Below are positions 1 through 7,933 of a stretch of 10,796 nt of DNA, piece after piece. Every line of letters begins with the position of its first letter. Position 1 is the first letter of the stretch. The DNA comes from Gammaproteobacteria bacterium (GTDB lineage: Bacteria > Pseudomonadota > Gammaproteobacteria > Eutrophobiales > Eutrophobiaceae), in contig JAAXHV010000151.1 of the NCBI GenBank assembly GCA_012270695.1, positions 1 to 10,796 of the forward strand. The letters are read 5' to 3'. The notes beneath the pieces are model-generated. The model was not told the DNA's origin. It saw only the letters and a program-made list of their open reading frames with translations, and made no database searches. A program made the translations under genes and the position numbers.

Positions 1-2210
1 CCCCCTTTTACGTTGAAACTGAAGCGTCCAGGTTTGTATCCCCTGGAGCGCGCCTCCTGGGTGGCCGCAAACAACTCCCTGATCGGCGTAAACAGGCCGG
101 TATACGTAGCCGGATTTGAACGCGGGGTGCGCCCGATGGGGCTTTGGTCGATGTCCACCACCTTATCGATATACTCAAGGCCGGATATCGATTGGTAAGG
201 AGCCGGTTTGATGGCGGCAAGGTTCAGTTCGCGCGCGGCAATCCGGTACAAGGTATCATTGATCAGCGTCGACTTGCCCGATCCTGAAACACCGGTGACA
301 CAGGTCATCAGTCCCAGCGGCAGTTCCAGTTGAATGGATTTCAGGTTGTTGCCCGTAGCGCCGGCCAGTATCACCACCCGCTCCGGGTCAGGCCTGACTC
401 GCAGCCGCGGCATATCGATCCGCTTGCGTCCGGACAAGTAGGCGCCGGTCAGGGAAGCCGCACACTGCGCAATTTCTTCCGGGTATCCCTGCACAACCAC
501 ATTGCCACCGTGTACGCCGGCCCCCGGACCCATATCGATGACATGATCGGCAGCATTAATGGCCTCTTCATCATGCTCAACGACGATCACGGTGTTGCCC
601 ATGTCGCGCAGCTGCTGCAGCGTTGCCAGCAGTCGTTTGTTATCCCGTTGATGCAAGCCTATGGAAGGTTCATCCAGGACATACATGACGCCGACCAGCC
701 CCGCGCCTATCTGACTTGCCAGACGTATCCGTTGCGCCTCGCCACCCGACAGGGTTTCCGCACTCCTGTCCAGGGTCAGGTAATCCAGACCAACGTTGAT
801 CAGGAAACGCAGCCGGTCTTCCACTTCTTTCAATATGCGCGCGGCGATTTCCCCGCGCCGTCCCGGGATTGTCAGACGTTGAAAAAATGCCTGCGCCTGC
901 ATTACCGGCATGGCTGTGATTACCGGCAGGTTGGTATTATTTACAAATACATTCCGGGCTGCCTCATTAAGGCGTTGCCCGGCGCAGGACGGGCAAGGCT
1001 GACTGCTCTGGTACTTATTCAATTCTTCCCTGATCATCACTGATTCGGTTTCCAGGTAGCGTCGTTGCATATTCGGGATAACGCCTTCAAAGGTATGTGT
1101 GCGCCTGACGATACCGCGCTTGCTGTGCAGGTATTCAAATTCAATTTCCTCACTGCCGCTGCCGTGCAGGATAACCTGCCGGATGCGTTCATCCAGTTCG
1201 GCATACGCGCTATCGATAGCAAATCCATAGTGCTTTGCCAGCGATTTTATCAACTGGAAGTAGTAGGCATTGCGCCGGTCCCAGCCGCGTATGGCGCCGT
1301 CCGGCAGACTCAGTGATCGGTCCTGGACGATCTTATCGGCATCAAAAAACTGGATGACGCCAAGGCCGTCGCAACGGGAACAGGCGCCCGCAGGATTGTT
1401 AAACGAAAATAATCGGGGTTCCAGTTCACTCAGGCTGTAACCGCATTCCGGGCAGGCAAATCGGGTTGAGAACACCATTTCATCCGTCTCGGATTCATTC
1501 ATCGAAGCGACAATCGCCAGGCCATCTGACAGGCGCACTGCGGTTTCCAGTGATTCGGCCAGCCGCAAACCGATATCGGGACGTACCCGAAAACGGTCCA
1601 CTACCACCTCGATAGTATGTCTTCTACGCAGGTCCAATGGTGATATATTTTCCAGTTCTACCACTTTTCCGTCTATGCGAGCACGCACGAAGCCCTCGGC
1701 CCTGATTCTTTCAACTATTTGTATATGTTCGCCTTTCCTGTCCTGTACCACGGGCGCCAGTAACATCAATCGACTCTCCTGCGGTTGTTCCAGTATCAGG
1801 TCCACCATCTGGCTTATGGTCTGGGCGGCCAACAGGGTCTGGTGTTGCGGACAGCGCGGCTCACCCACCCGGGCAAACAACAGGCGCAGGTAATCATAGA
1901 TTTCGGTAATTGTGCCTACCGTGGAACGCGGGTTATGGGACGTTGACTTCTGCTCGATGCTGATAGCCGGCGACAGTCCTTCTATATGGTCCACATCAGG
2001 TTTTTCCATCATGGACAGGAATTGCCTGGCATAAGCGGACAAAGACTCCACGTAACGGCGCTGGCCGTCTGCATAAATGGTATCAAACGCCAGAGACGAC
2101 TTGCCCGACCCTGATAAACCGGTGATCACAATCATCCGGTCCCTGGGGAAATCCAGGTTGATGTTTTTCAGGTTATGGGTTCTGGCTCCCTTGATCCGTA
2201 TGGTATCCAC
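1..2210 (-). CDS. uvrA: UvrA, excinuclease ABC subunit A (C-terminal part beyond window)
   Basis: UvrA is the damage-recognising ABC-type ATPase of nucleotide excision repair; it loads UvrB at lesions. The minus-strand frame is open from the GTG at 2210 to the left edge, giving 736 codons. Visible are the first Walker A motif (GLSGSGKSS, about residues 31-39), the first zinc-finger pair C253/C256 (CPECG) with its partner CSRC further on, the ABC signature LSGGEAQRIRLAS near residue 490, the following Walker B region (YVLDEPSIGLHQ), and a second Walker A (GVSGSGKST, about 641-649). The three motif sites checked (Walker A1, signature, Walker A2) share one frame, so I see no frameshift. The cysteine numbering matches E. 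coli, which supports the GTG start; there is no clear Shine-Dalgarno. The sequence stops just after FSFNVKG, so the second zinc finger and second signature, roughly 200 residues of a usual 940, lie outside. It is truncated by the window, not demonstrably broken. ssb is divergent. Confidence 0.97.
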   Translation of the reverse strand, partial: MDTIRIKGARTHNLKNINLDFPRDRMIVITGLSGSGKSSLAFDTIYADGQRRYVESLSAYARQFLSMMEKPDVDHIEGLSPAISIEQKSTSHNPRSTVGTITEIYDYLRLLFARVGEPRCPQHQTLLAAQTISQMVDLILEQPQESRLMLLAPVVQDRKGEHIQIVERIRAEGFVRARIDGKVVELENISPLDLRRRHTIEVVVDRFRVRPDIGLRLAESLETAVRLSDGLAIVASMNESETDEMVFSTRFACPECGYSLSELEPRLFSFNNPAGACSRCDGLGVIQFFDADKIVQDRSLSLPDGAIRGWDRRNAYYFQLIKSLAKHYGFAIDSAYAELDERIRQVILHGSGSEEIEFEYLHSKRGIVRRTHTFEGVIPNMQRRYLETESVMIREELNKYQSSQPCPSCAGQRLNEAARNVFVNNTNLPVITAMPVMQAQAFFQRLTIPGRRGEIAARILKEVEDRLRFLINVGLDYLTLDRSAETLSGGEAQRIRLASQIGAGLVGVMYVLDEPSIGLHQRDNKRLLATLQQLRDMGNTVIVVEHDEEAINAADHVIDMGPGAGVHGGNVVVQGYPEEIAQCAASLTGAYLSGRKRIDMPRLRVRPDPERVVILAGATGNNLKSIQLELPLGLMTCVTGVSGSGKSTLINDTLYRIAARELNLAAIKPAPYQSISGLEYIDKVVDIDQSPIGRTPRSNPATYTGLFTPIRELFAATQEARSRGYKPGRFSFNVKG

Positions 2211-2250
2211 GATGTTTGCATTAGTTTGGCTGAATTTAATATAAACTGCT

Positions 2251-2279
2251 AATATAAGGGATGCTTTGCATGAGTCCAA
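2251..2279 (-). promoter_or_regulatory. Candidate sigma70-type promoter for uvrA
   Basis: Read on the minus strand, TTGGAC (2279-2274) is followed after exactly 17 bases by TATATT (2256-2251). The -10 matches consensus at five of six positions; the -35 matches only in TTG. A start near 2244 would give a leader of about 34 bases before the GTG at 2210. I found no CTG-N10-CAG LexA operator anywhere in the 2211-2350 gap. This is a pattern match only. Confidence 0.4.
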
Positions 2280-2336
2280 CCGGGTTTTCCACCTGGCTGA
2301 AAAATAGTCGTGCGAGTTTTTATTACAATGTAACAG

Positions 2337-2343
2337 AAAGGAG
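2337..2343 (+). promoter_or_regulatory. Shine-Dalgarno of ssb (decides the start)
   Basis: AAAGGAG lies seven bases before the ATG at 2351. It is the strongest ribosome binding site on the plus strand here. It fixes the ssb start at 2351 rather than at the in-frame ATG at 2261, which would add 30 residues with no SSB resemblance. A TACAAT at 2324-2329 could be a -10, but it has no convincing -35 and would leave a very short leader. Other candidate -10 boxes lie in the AT-rich stretch 2238-2258. Confidence 0.75.
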
Positions 2344-2350
2344 TGGAATT

Positions 2351-2815
2351 ATGGCCAGAGGAATTAATAAAGTCATTCTAATAGGAAACTTAGGAAACGA
2401 TCCGGATGTAAGATATACATCAGGAGGCTCGCCCATCGCCAATGTCAGCCTGGCGACTTCAGATTCGTGGCGGGATAAGGAAACGGGTGACCTGCAGGAA
2501 CGCACGGAATGGCATCGAATCGTATTTTTCAGCCGGCTGGCGGAGATAGTATCCGAATATTTACGTAAGGGTTCAAAGATCTACGTGGAAGGGCGCTTAC
2601 AAACGCGTAAATGGCAAGACCGTGATGGAAATGACCGGTATACGACGGAAATCGTGGCCAATGAGATGCAAATGCTGGACAGCAAGGGCAGCACTCAGGA
2701 ATTTACCGGAACCTCTGCCCCGGCGCGCAAACCGGCCGGGGCGGGCGCTCCCTTGCAGCAGGGCAACACTACTGGTGATGGTGGTGAATTCGTTGATGAC
2801 GATATTCCCTTCTGA
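2351..2815 (+). CDS. ssb: Single-stranded DNA-binding protein SSB
   Basis: SSB coats single-stranded DNA as a tetramer during replication, recombination and repair, and recruits partner enzymes through its acidic C-terminal tip. The 154-residue product begins MARGINKVILIGNLGNDPD and has an OB fold over about residues 1-110. DNA-stacking residues W40, W54 and W88, and H55, fall at the same positions as in E. coli SSB. A short Gly/Ala/Pro-rich linker (about 115-145) leads to the terminal DDDIPF peptide that binds partner proteins. It is somewhat shorter than E. coli SSB (178 residues), mainly in the linker. The start at 2351 is set by a good AAAGGAG. The divergent uvrA-ssb pairing recalls E. 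coli, but the SOS box seen there is not evident. Confidence 0.97.
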   Translation: MARGINKVILIGNLGNDPDVRYTSGGSPIANVSLATSDSWRDKETGDLQERTEWHRIVFFSRLAEIVSEYLRKGSKIYVEGRLQTRKWQDRDGNDRYTTEIVANEMQMLDSKGSTQEFTGTSAPARKPAGAGAPLQQGNTTGDGGEFVDDDIPF

Positions 2816-2835
2816 GCCTCTATCGATCCTACAGT

Positions 2836-2867
2836 GCGTCCCGCGGCATTGCCGTTGCGCGGGGCGC
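2836..2867 (+). other. GC-rich stem-loop in the ssb-phosphatase gap
   Basis: The arms 2836-2845 (GCGTCCCGCG) and 2858-2867 (CGCGGGGCGC) can form a 10-base-pair stem (nine Watson-Crick pairs and one G-U) with a 12-base loop. Inside it a smaller CGGC-ATT-GCCG hairpin could compete. No T-run follows, so it does not look like a standard intrinsic terminator. It sits 20 bases after the ssb stop and 47 bases before the chosen phosphatase start. It could partly separate ssb expression from the downstream gene, act as an RNA-processing or stability element, or be incidental. Confidence 0.5.
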
Positions 2868-2914
2868 CTGACAACCGAACAGAAAATAATGATAGCCAAC
2901 GGGTGTGGGACGTT

Positions 2915-5734
2915 ATGGATCTCCAAAGACATTTCCTGAATATTTTTGCGTCCATCGTGACGATGATGCTGATTTCACTTTTTCTGTACACCCAAGTACT
3001 CGAGAATGAGAGGAAAATATTTGATTCAGCAGCAAAAAGATACCAATCATACCTGCTGGCCGATGAATTGCGACAAAGTGCGGATGACCTCACCCGTATG
3101 GCAAGAACTTACGCGGTGACGGGCGATCCGAAGTACAAGGACTACTTCGACCAAATCCTGGCTATAAGGAACGGGGACGCGCCACGCCCCGCAGATTATC
3201 ACAACATCTACTGGGATTTCGTTGCAGCTACAGGGTCTTCGCCGCGGATGGATATGCCTGCCAGATCGTTGAAAGAATTGATGAAGGATGAAGATTTCAC
3301 GGAAACCGAGTTTGCTCTCTTGCAGGAAACAGAAAACGAATCCAACGAACTCGTGAACCTGGAAAACCGGGCAATGAATGCTATGACGGGTGTCTTTGAA
3401 GATGGTATGGGACGGCATACCCAGGGCGAGCCTGACAGGGCACTGGCCCGCAACCTGTTGCACGGTGACGAGTATCATAAGGCCAAGGAAAAAATAATGA
3501 AGCCCCTGGAGAAGTTTTTCGAAGCCATCGATCATAGAACCTCGGGTGAAATCTCAGTTTATCGTGACAGACAACGCCGGGTAAACCTGGTTCTGATGGC
3601 CACCTTGGGATTGTCCGCCTTACTCGCCTTGATTTCCCTTACCCTGGGGATAGTGTCTCTGAGAAAGAAAGGAGCGGGCAGCGGGAAGTCAAGGTTAGCG
3701 CAACGTCTGGCTGCCAGCGGTTACCGCTCTCCTTCTCCCGCTGGCAAGGGGACGGCACGGGACTTGCTGGCCAGGCGTCTCTCGACTACCGCTTCACCAG
3801 CTGACGCCAAAGAAGGTCAAGAGACAAAAACGGAAGAGAGTTCCCTGCTGTTTTTTGTCAGAAACTTCTGGAATAACTGGCCGCTTATTGTAGCTGCAGT
3901 CGTCATTACCTTTATGACGCTGGGATTGTCCTGGTGGTTTCTGAGTGAAAATAGAATTCAATCCTATACCAAGGTCAGGGATGAGTTGAAATTTACCCTG
4001 GATACTACCCACATCGCCGTCATTGACTGGTTAAATCAAGTCAGCCGGGACGCTTCCGGCTTTGCCGGGATGGTCAGTCGCCAGGTTTCCAATGAAACAC
4101 TGCAACTGATCAAAGATCATCCCGATCATATACTCCACCAGCATTTGGCGGCTTCGGTGATTGCAGAGGTGGAAAACCTGGAAACCACCTCCCTACAGGA
4201 TGAACTGGGAAGTTTGGCAACGGACTCGAGTATTGCTGATTCGGAACTGTTTGAAAATTATATAATCGCCGACCCCAAGGGTATTGTACTCTCCAGTAAC
4301 CGGGCAGACCTGATCGGGAAATACTTTGCGTTTCCCAGCGATATCATGGAGCGAATGCAAACCCAAAAAACGGTTATCAGCTTTCCTGACCGGCAGGCAA
4401 ATAATAACTTACTGTCGCACAATATCGTTTTCGGTTCCCTTATCGACGATAACAAGGGCGCTGTTTTCATCATGGCATCCCCCCAGCGAATGCTGGCTAA
4501 AATCTTGAGAAGGGGATACTCAGGGAATTACGGCGAAATATACATGGTCGACGCCGAGGGTCGATTTATCACCGAACCCCGCTGGAAAGAGGAAATGTAC
4601 GACAAGGGCTGGGTGAGTCCGGATACCCGCTCTGTCGTGGGGATGACTGTCAGCCAACATGGAAACGCTACCCGGCCCGCTGAACCCCCTCTCTCCGTCA
4701 GCCGCGTTGTTGCGGGGGACGGCGGTGGAGATTTGAATGAATATGAGAATTACCTGGGAGACGAGGTTGTGGGATATTGGAGTTGGGACAATACCTACGG
4801 CTTTGGCATCATCAACGAGTTCAAGAGTCAGGATGCCTTTGCAACATACAGGGCCTATAAAAATCAGGCGCTGGCAGGCAGCTGGTTCACCGTGGGGTTA
4901 ATCCTGGCCCTGACGCTGATATCTATCTGGAGCCGCACAAAGGTTGCCAGGGCGAACGAGGAGATGAAGGACGCCTTCAAGACGATCAAGTCACATAACG
5001 ACAAGCTTGCCCAGGACCTCAGGATTGGCCAAAAGGTCCAGATGGATATGTTGCCCGACCCGATCAAGGGTGACGGTTTCAACCTGGAAGCTTTTTTGAA
5101 GCCGGCGCAAAGTGTTTCAGGGGATTTTTATGATTTTTCCATCCTGCATGATGAAAAAGTGTACTTTTGTGTGGGGGACGTTTCCGGCAAAGGCATACCG
5201 GCGTCTTTGTTCATGTCTGTTACCAAGTCCCTGCTCAATAAAATACTGGACCAGACTGACCAGACGAAAGATATCATTACCCGGGTCAACCGGGAATTAT
5301 ACGTAAACAATGACAGCAACATGTTTGTGACCCTGGTCCTGGGGATCGCAGATCTGAAATCAGGAGAGCTGCTTATTACCAATGCCGGACATAACCAGCC
5401 GTTTATTAAAAAACGTACGGGAGAACTTATCTGCATCGAAGAGACCCAGGGGCCTCTGGTAGGCACATTTGAAGGCATAGAGTTTCGACAAAAATCCATT
5501 GAAATGGACAAGGGTGATACGGTGCTGTTTTATACCGACGGCGTGACTGAAGCCCAGAACATGCGGGACCAGTTTTATGACGATGATCGGTTAAAGGAAT
5601 TGCTGGAAAAAAACCAGTTTAAAACCGCCAAAGATATGACGAATAGCGTTTTCCGAAGCGTTATCCGGTTTATAGGACGGGCTGATCAATTCGACGACAT
5701 CACTATCCTGTCCTTCCAATACACCGGCCTGTAA
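2915..5734 (+). CDS. Membrane PP2C (RsbU/SpoIIE-type) serine phosphatase with two periplasmic sensor regions
   Basis: This 939-residue protein is predicted to dephosphorylate a STAS-domain anti-sigma antagonist in response to extracytoplasmic signals. Four hydrophobic segments are visible, at about residues 8-28, 223-249, 322-345 and 655-673. The first two bracket a mostly helical periplasmic region of about 195 residues. A Ser/Ala/Lys-rich cytoplasmic linker follows. Segments three and four bracket a periplasmic region of about 310 residues that reads like a double Cache domain. A short probable coiled coil leads to the PP2C domain (about 700-939). The domain keeps its metal-binding acidic residues: D737 in SGDFYDF, D755 in GDVSGKG, D875 in TDGVTEAQ, and D927/D928 in DDITILS. 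The ATG at 2915 is preferred because it directly precedes the first membrane segment; a GTG at 2834 is in frame but falls in a hairpin region. The likely partners are the STAS and kinase genes at 9756-10796. Catalytic type is well supported; the signals are unknown. Confidence 0.9.
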   Translation: MDLQRHFLNIFASIVTMMLISLFLYTQVLENERKIFDSAAKRYQSYLLADELRQSADDLTRMARTYAVTGDPKYKDYFDQILAIRNGDAPRPADYHNIYWDFVAATGSSPRMDMPARSLKELMKDEDFTETEFALLQETENESNELVNLENRAMNAMTGVFEDGMGRHTQGEPDRALARNLLHGDEYHKAKEKIMKPLEKFFEAIDHRTSGEISVYRDRQRRVNLVLMATLGLSALLALISLTLGIVSLRKKGAGSGKSRLAQRLAASGYRSPSPAGKGTARDLLARRLSTTASPADAKEGQETKTEESSLLFFVRNFWNNWPLIVAAVVITFMTLGLSWWFLSENRIQSYTKVRDELKFTLDTTHIAVIDWLNQVSRDASGFAGMVSRQVSNETLQLIKDHPDHILHQHLAASVIAEVENLETTSLQDELGSLATDSSIADSELFENYIIADPKGIVLSSNRADLIGKYFAFPSDIMERMQTQKTVISFPDRQANNNLLSHNIVFGSLIDDNKGAVFIMASPQRMLAKILRRGYSGNYGEIYMVDAEGRFITEPRWKEEMYDKGWVSPDTRSVVGMTVSQHGNATRPAEPPLSVSRVVAGDGGGDLNEYENYLGDEVVGYWSWDNTYGFGIINEFKSQDAFATYRAYKNQALAGSWFTVGLILALTLISIWSRTKVARANEEMKDAFKTIKSHNDKLAQDLRIGQKVQMDMLPDPIKGDGFNLEAFLKPAQSVSGDFYDFSILHDEKVYFCVGDVSGKGIPASLFMSVTKSLLNKILDQTDQTKDIITRVNRELYVNNDSNMFVTLVLGIADLKSGELLITNAGHNQPFIKKRTGELICIEETQGPLVGTFEGIEFRQKSIEMDKGDTVLFYTDGVTEAQNMRDQFYDDDRLKELLEKNQFKTAKDMTNSVFRSVIRFIGRADQFDDITILSFQYTGL

Positions 5735-5739
5735 ACAGG

Positions 5740-5791
5740 GCAGGTTTTGGCCCGGGTTTTAATACCCGGTGCGGTTTAAAGCAGGTTTTGG
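5740..5791 (+). repeat. 11-base direct repeats flanking a small hairpin
   Basis: GCAGGTTTTGG occurs at 5740-5750 and again at 5781-5791, 41 bases apart start to start. Between them lies the inverted repeat CCGGGT-TTTAAT-ACCCGG (5752-5769), a 6-base-pair stem. No T-run follows the stem, so it would be a weak terminator at best. The arrangement sits in the gap between the phosphatase and the redox operon. It could be an operator, a leader structure, or a chance repeat. Confidence 0.45.
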
Positions 5792-5799
5792 TTAAAGGT

Positions 5800-6717
5800 A
5801 TGGATAGACATTCAATAGATTGGCATGGCTATATACCGGCGATAACCACCCCCTTTGATAAGTCGGGTGATCTTGATCTGACTGCGTTGAAGGGGCTTGT
5901 CGATTGGTTACTCGAACAGGGGATGCATGGTCTTATCGTAGCCGGGACAACAGGAGAATGGTATTCCCTTTCGTCCCAGGAAAGGAGGGATCTCTTCAAA
6001 ACCGTTGCCGAACAGGTAGGCGGAAGGGTTCCCGTCATTGCCGGGTGCAGTGCTTTCACTGCCAACCAAGCCATAGACAATGCCAGGGCAGCGGCGGATT
6101 ATAAATTTGACGGTATTTTGTTGACGCCCCCTCCTTATATAGTACCCAGTGACAGGGAGATAGTCGCTTATTATCAATCGGTTGCAAAAGAGAGCACTTT
6201 GCCTGTCTGTGTTTATAACTGGCCGCCGGGAACAAATGTCGATATGGGCCTGGACCTTATCGGGCAGCTCACGGAAATTGATAAAGTGGTTGCTTTAAAG
6301 ATGTCTACACCTGATATAGGCGGATTATGTGAACTGTTTTTTGAGTTGAAGCATAAAGTAAGAATGTTCTTCTTTGCATCAACCAGGTTAGGTGTCTCAT
6401 TGGCGCGAAACAGCGGTCTTGACGGGACAATGGGAGCTGCGGCTGTGCTCGGGAGAGATCATCCTGATATGTTCAATGCGGTATGGGCGGGCGATTATGA
6501 GCGTGCTGAAGCGCTGGCTGATAGAGATATGCGTATGATGAGAGCATTGTTTACGCCTGATCTGACGTCACAGTTCGGGTCGGCGCCGGCGGTGTTTAAA
6601 GAGGCACTGAGAATGCAGGGTGTTCCTGCCGGGTATCCACGCCCACCAATTTTGCCGCTTACACCTGACGAGTCTGAAAAGGTCAGAGAGGTTTTGCAGG
6701 ATCTGGGCTTGGTATAG
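5800..6717 (+). CDS. DapA/N-acetylneuraminate lyase superfamily protein (lyase or deaminase)
   Basis: This is a class I Schiff-base (beta/alpha)8 enzyme of 305 residues, the usual family length. It shows the carboxylate-binding GTTGE motif (T50, T51), the catalytic tyrosine Y139 in YNWPPGT, and the Schiff-base lysine K167 in VVALKMST. All are shifted by six from T44/T45, Y133 and K161 of E. coli DHDPS. The arginine of the DHDPS motif YNxPxRT is absent, so true dihydrodipicolinate synthase is unlikely. The family also includes the 1-pyrroline-4-hydroxy-2-carboxylate deaminase of hydroxyproline breakdown, sugar-acid dehydratases and aldolases. The neighbouring flavoprotein dehydrogenase genes make an imino-acid deaminase or similar catabolic role attractive, but this is inference. 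The ATG at 5800 is preferred; TTG at 5788 is in frame, and neither has a well-spaced Shine-Dalgarno. The next gene starts within about 20 bases. Confidence 0.85.
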   Translation: MDRHSIDWHGYIPAITTPFDKSGDLDLTALKGLVDWLLEQGMHGLIVAGTTGEWYSLSSQERRDLFKTVAEQVGGRVPVIAGCSAFTANQAIDNARAAADYKFDGILLTPPPYIVPSDREIVAYYQSVAKESTLPVCVYNWPPGTNVDMGLDLIGQLTEIDKVVALKMSTPDIGGLCELFFELKHKVRMFFFASTRLGVSLARNSGLDGTMGAAAVLGRDHPDMFNAVWAGDYERAEALADRDMRMMRALFTPDLTSQFGSAPAVFKEALRMQGVPAGYPRPPILPLTPDESEKVREVLQDLGLV

Positions 6718-6737
6718 CTTTATTGCAAACCTTATCA

Positions 6738-7910
6738 GTGAGTAACTATGACGTCATTGTTATAGGCGCCGGCATCCTCGGCAGCGCCACCGCATTCTAC
6801 CTCTCGAAAAAAGGGGTAAAAGTGTTGGTGGCTGACAGGACAGAACCAAATCAAGGCGCTTCGGGCAGGAATGCCGGTTCGCTTCATTTTCAGTTGGAGT
6901 CAAGTATGGTGGGGTCGCTTGCCTCCAATCCCGAAAGTCTGGGAAACCTGGTCACTACGAACCTTCAGGCGATTGAAGACTGGCGTGGACTCGAAGCCGA
7001 TTTGGGCGCGGACCTGGGAGTAGCCATGCATGGCGGGCTGATGGTTGCAGAGACCGCTGAAGATGTAAAACTGCTCAAAACAAAAAACAGGTTTGAAACG
7101 CAGCATGGCCTGCACACCGCTTTCGTTGAGCGGGATGAACTGAAAAGCGTTGCACCCTACTTGTCATCCAATGTATTGGCGGCATCTTATGTTGCGCAGG
7201 AAGGGCATGCCAACCCCCGATTTGTTACCCCGACATACGTAAGAAAAGCACAGGAAAACGGTGCGCATTTTCTCACCGGAACCCGGGTTGACACCTTACG
7301 CCATGAGAATAACCAGTGGCAGGTTGAACTGCTCTCACGTCCGACTGGCGCCGAAGAAAAAAGAACCGTCTCCGCGGATGTGGTTCTTATCGCTGCCGGC
7401 GCCTGGTCTGCGCCCATACTCAAATATATGGGGTCGCAGGTGCCGTTGGAACCGGTAGCGTTGCAAATGAATGTATCGGAAAGGATAAAACCTCTTATCC
7501 CGCATCTGGTTCAGCATATCGGTAAAAAACTCTCATTAAAACAAACGGCGGAGGGAAATATTTTAATAGGCGGCGGATGGTCCGCAAAGTTGCGCTGGGA
7601 GAGCGGCTTGTCTGCCAGCCCTGAAACAGTAATTGTGCCCGCCAATATCTGTGCAAATCTGCGTGTTGCAGAAAGCGTGGCGCCGGAAGTTGGAAAGGTT
7701 CATTTACTGAGAACATGGACAGGATTGGCAGGTGTCACGCCGGATCATTTACCCGTTTTGGGGCCGGTATCTGAAGTAAAGAACTGCTTCATAGTGGGTG
7801 GTAATCTGTCATTTACTTTAGGACCTACGTTGGCGCGTATGACGAGTCAACTGATTTGCGGTGAGGCAACCGATTTACCGGTGGCCATGTATAATCCGGG
7901 CCGCTTTTAA
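6738..7910 (+). CDS. FAD-dependent oxidoreductase, DAO family (HcnC / D-hydroxyproline dehydrogenase-like subunit)
   Basis: The product oxidises an amine or amino acid using bound FAD. With the GTG start it is 390 residues, normal for the DAO family. The N-terminal Rossmann motif GAGILG is at residues 10-15, followed by a basic/acidic strand end (VLVADR) and the SGRNAG segment typical of this family. Near the C-terminus are TGLAGVTPDHLPVLG (about 328-342) and the FAD-contacting VGGNLSFTLGPTLA stretch (from about 353). No signal peptide is evident, so it is probably cytoplasmic. In HcnABC, octopine/nopaline oxidases and D-hydroxyproline dehydrogenases, a protein of this type is the catalytic subunit and works with the partners encoded next. 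A TTG at 6723 is also in frame and lies only five bases after the preceding stop; the choice is uncertain. The substrate cannot be read from the sequence. Confidence 0.88.
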   Translation: MSNYDVIVIGAGILGSATAFYLSKKGVKVLVADRTEPNQGASGRNAGSLHFQLESSMVGSLASNPESLGNLVTTNLQAIEDWRGLEADLGADLGVAMHGGLMVAETAEDVKLLKTKNRFETQHGLHTAFVERDELKSVAPYLSSNVLAASYVAQEGHANPRFVTPTYVRKAQENGAHFLTGTRVDTLRHENNQWQVELLSRPTGAEEKRTVSADVVLIAAGAWSAPILKYMGSQVPLEPVALQMNVSERIKPLIPHLVQHIGKKLSLKQTAEGNILIGGGWSAKLRWESGLSASPETVIVPANICANLRVAESVAPEVGKVHLLRTWTGLAGVTPDHLPVLGPVSEVKNCFIVGGNLSFTLGPTLARMTSQLICGEATDLPVAMYNPGRF

Positions 7911-7933
7911 ATCAGTCCGCACTTCTCTTCAGC

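Noticed and set aside
330..1043. Long plus-strand open frame of 237 codons opposite uvrA
   Set aside because: It lies wholly within the well-supported uvrA coding region on the other strand and its translation shows no recognisable domain.
2261..2350. Upstream in-frame extension of ssb from the ATG at 2261
   Set aside because: The added 30 residues have no SSB character, and a strong Shine-Dalgarno directly precedes the ATG at 2351.
2834..2914. GTG at 2834 as the phosphatase start
   Set aside because: The added 27 residues fall on a GC-rich hairpin and put a charged stretch before the first membrane segment; the ATG at 2915 fits better.
5752..5769. Intrinsic terminator after the phosphatase gene
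   Set aside because: The stem is only six base pairs and is not followed by a T-run, so I do not call it a terminator.
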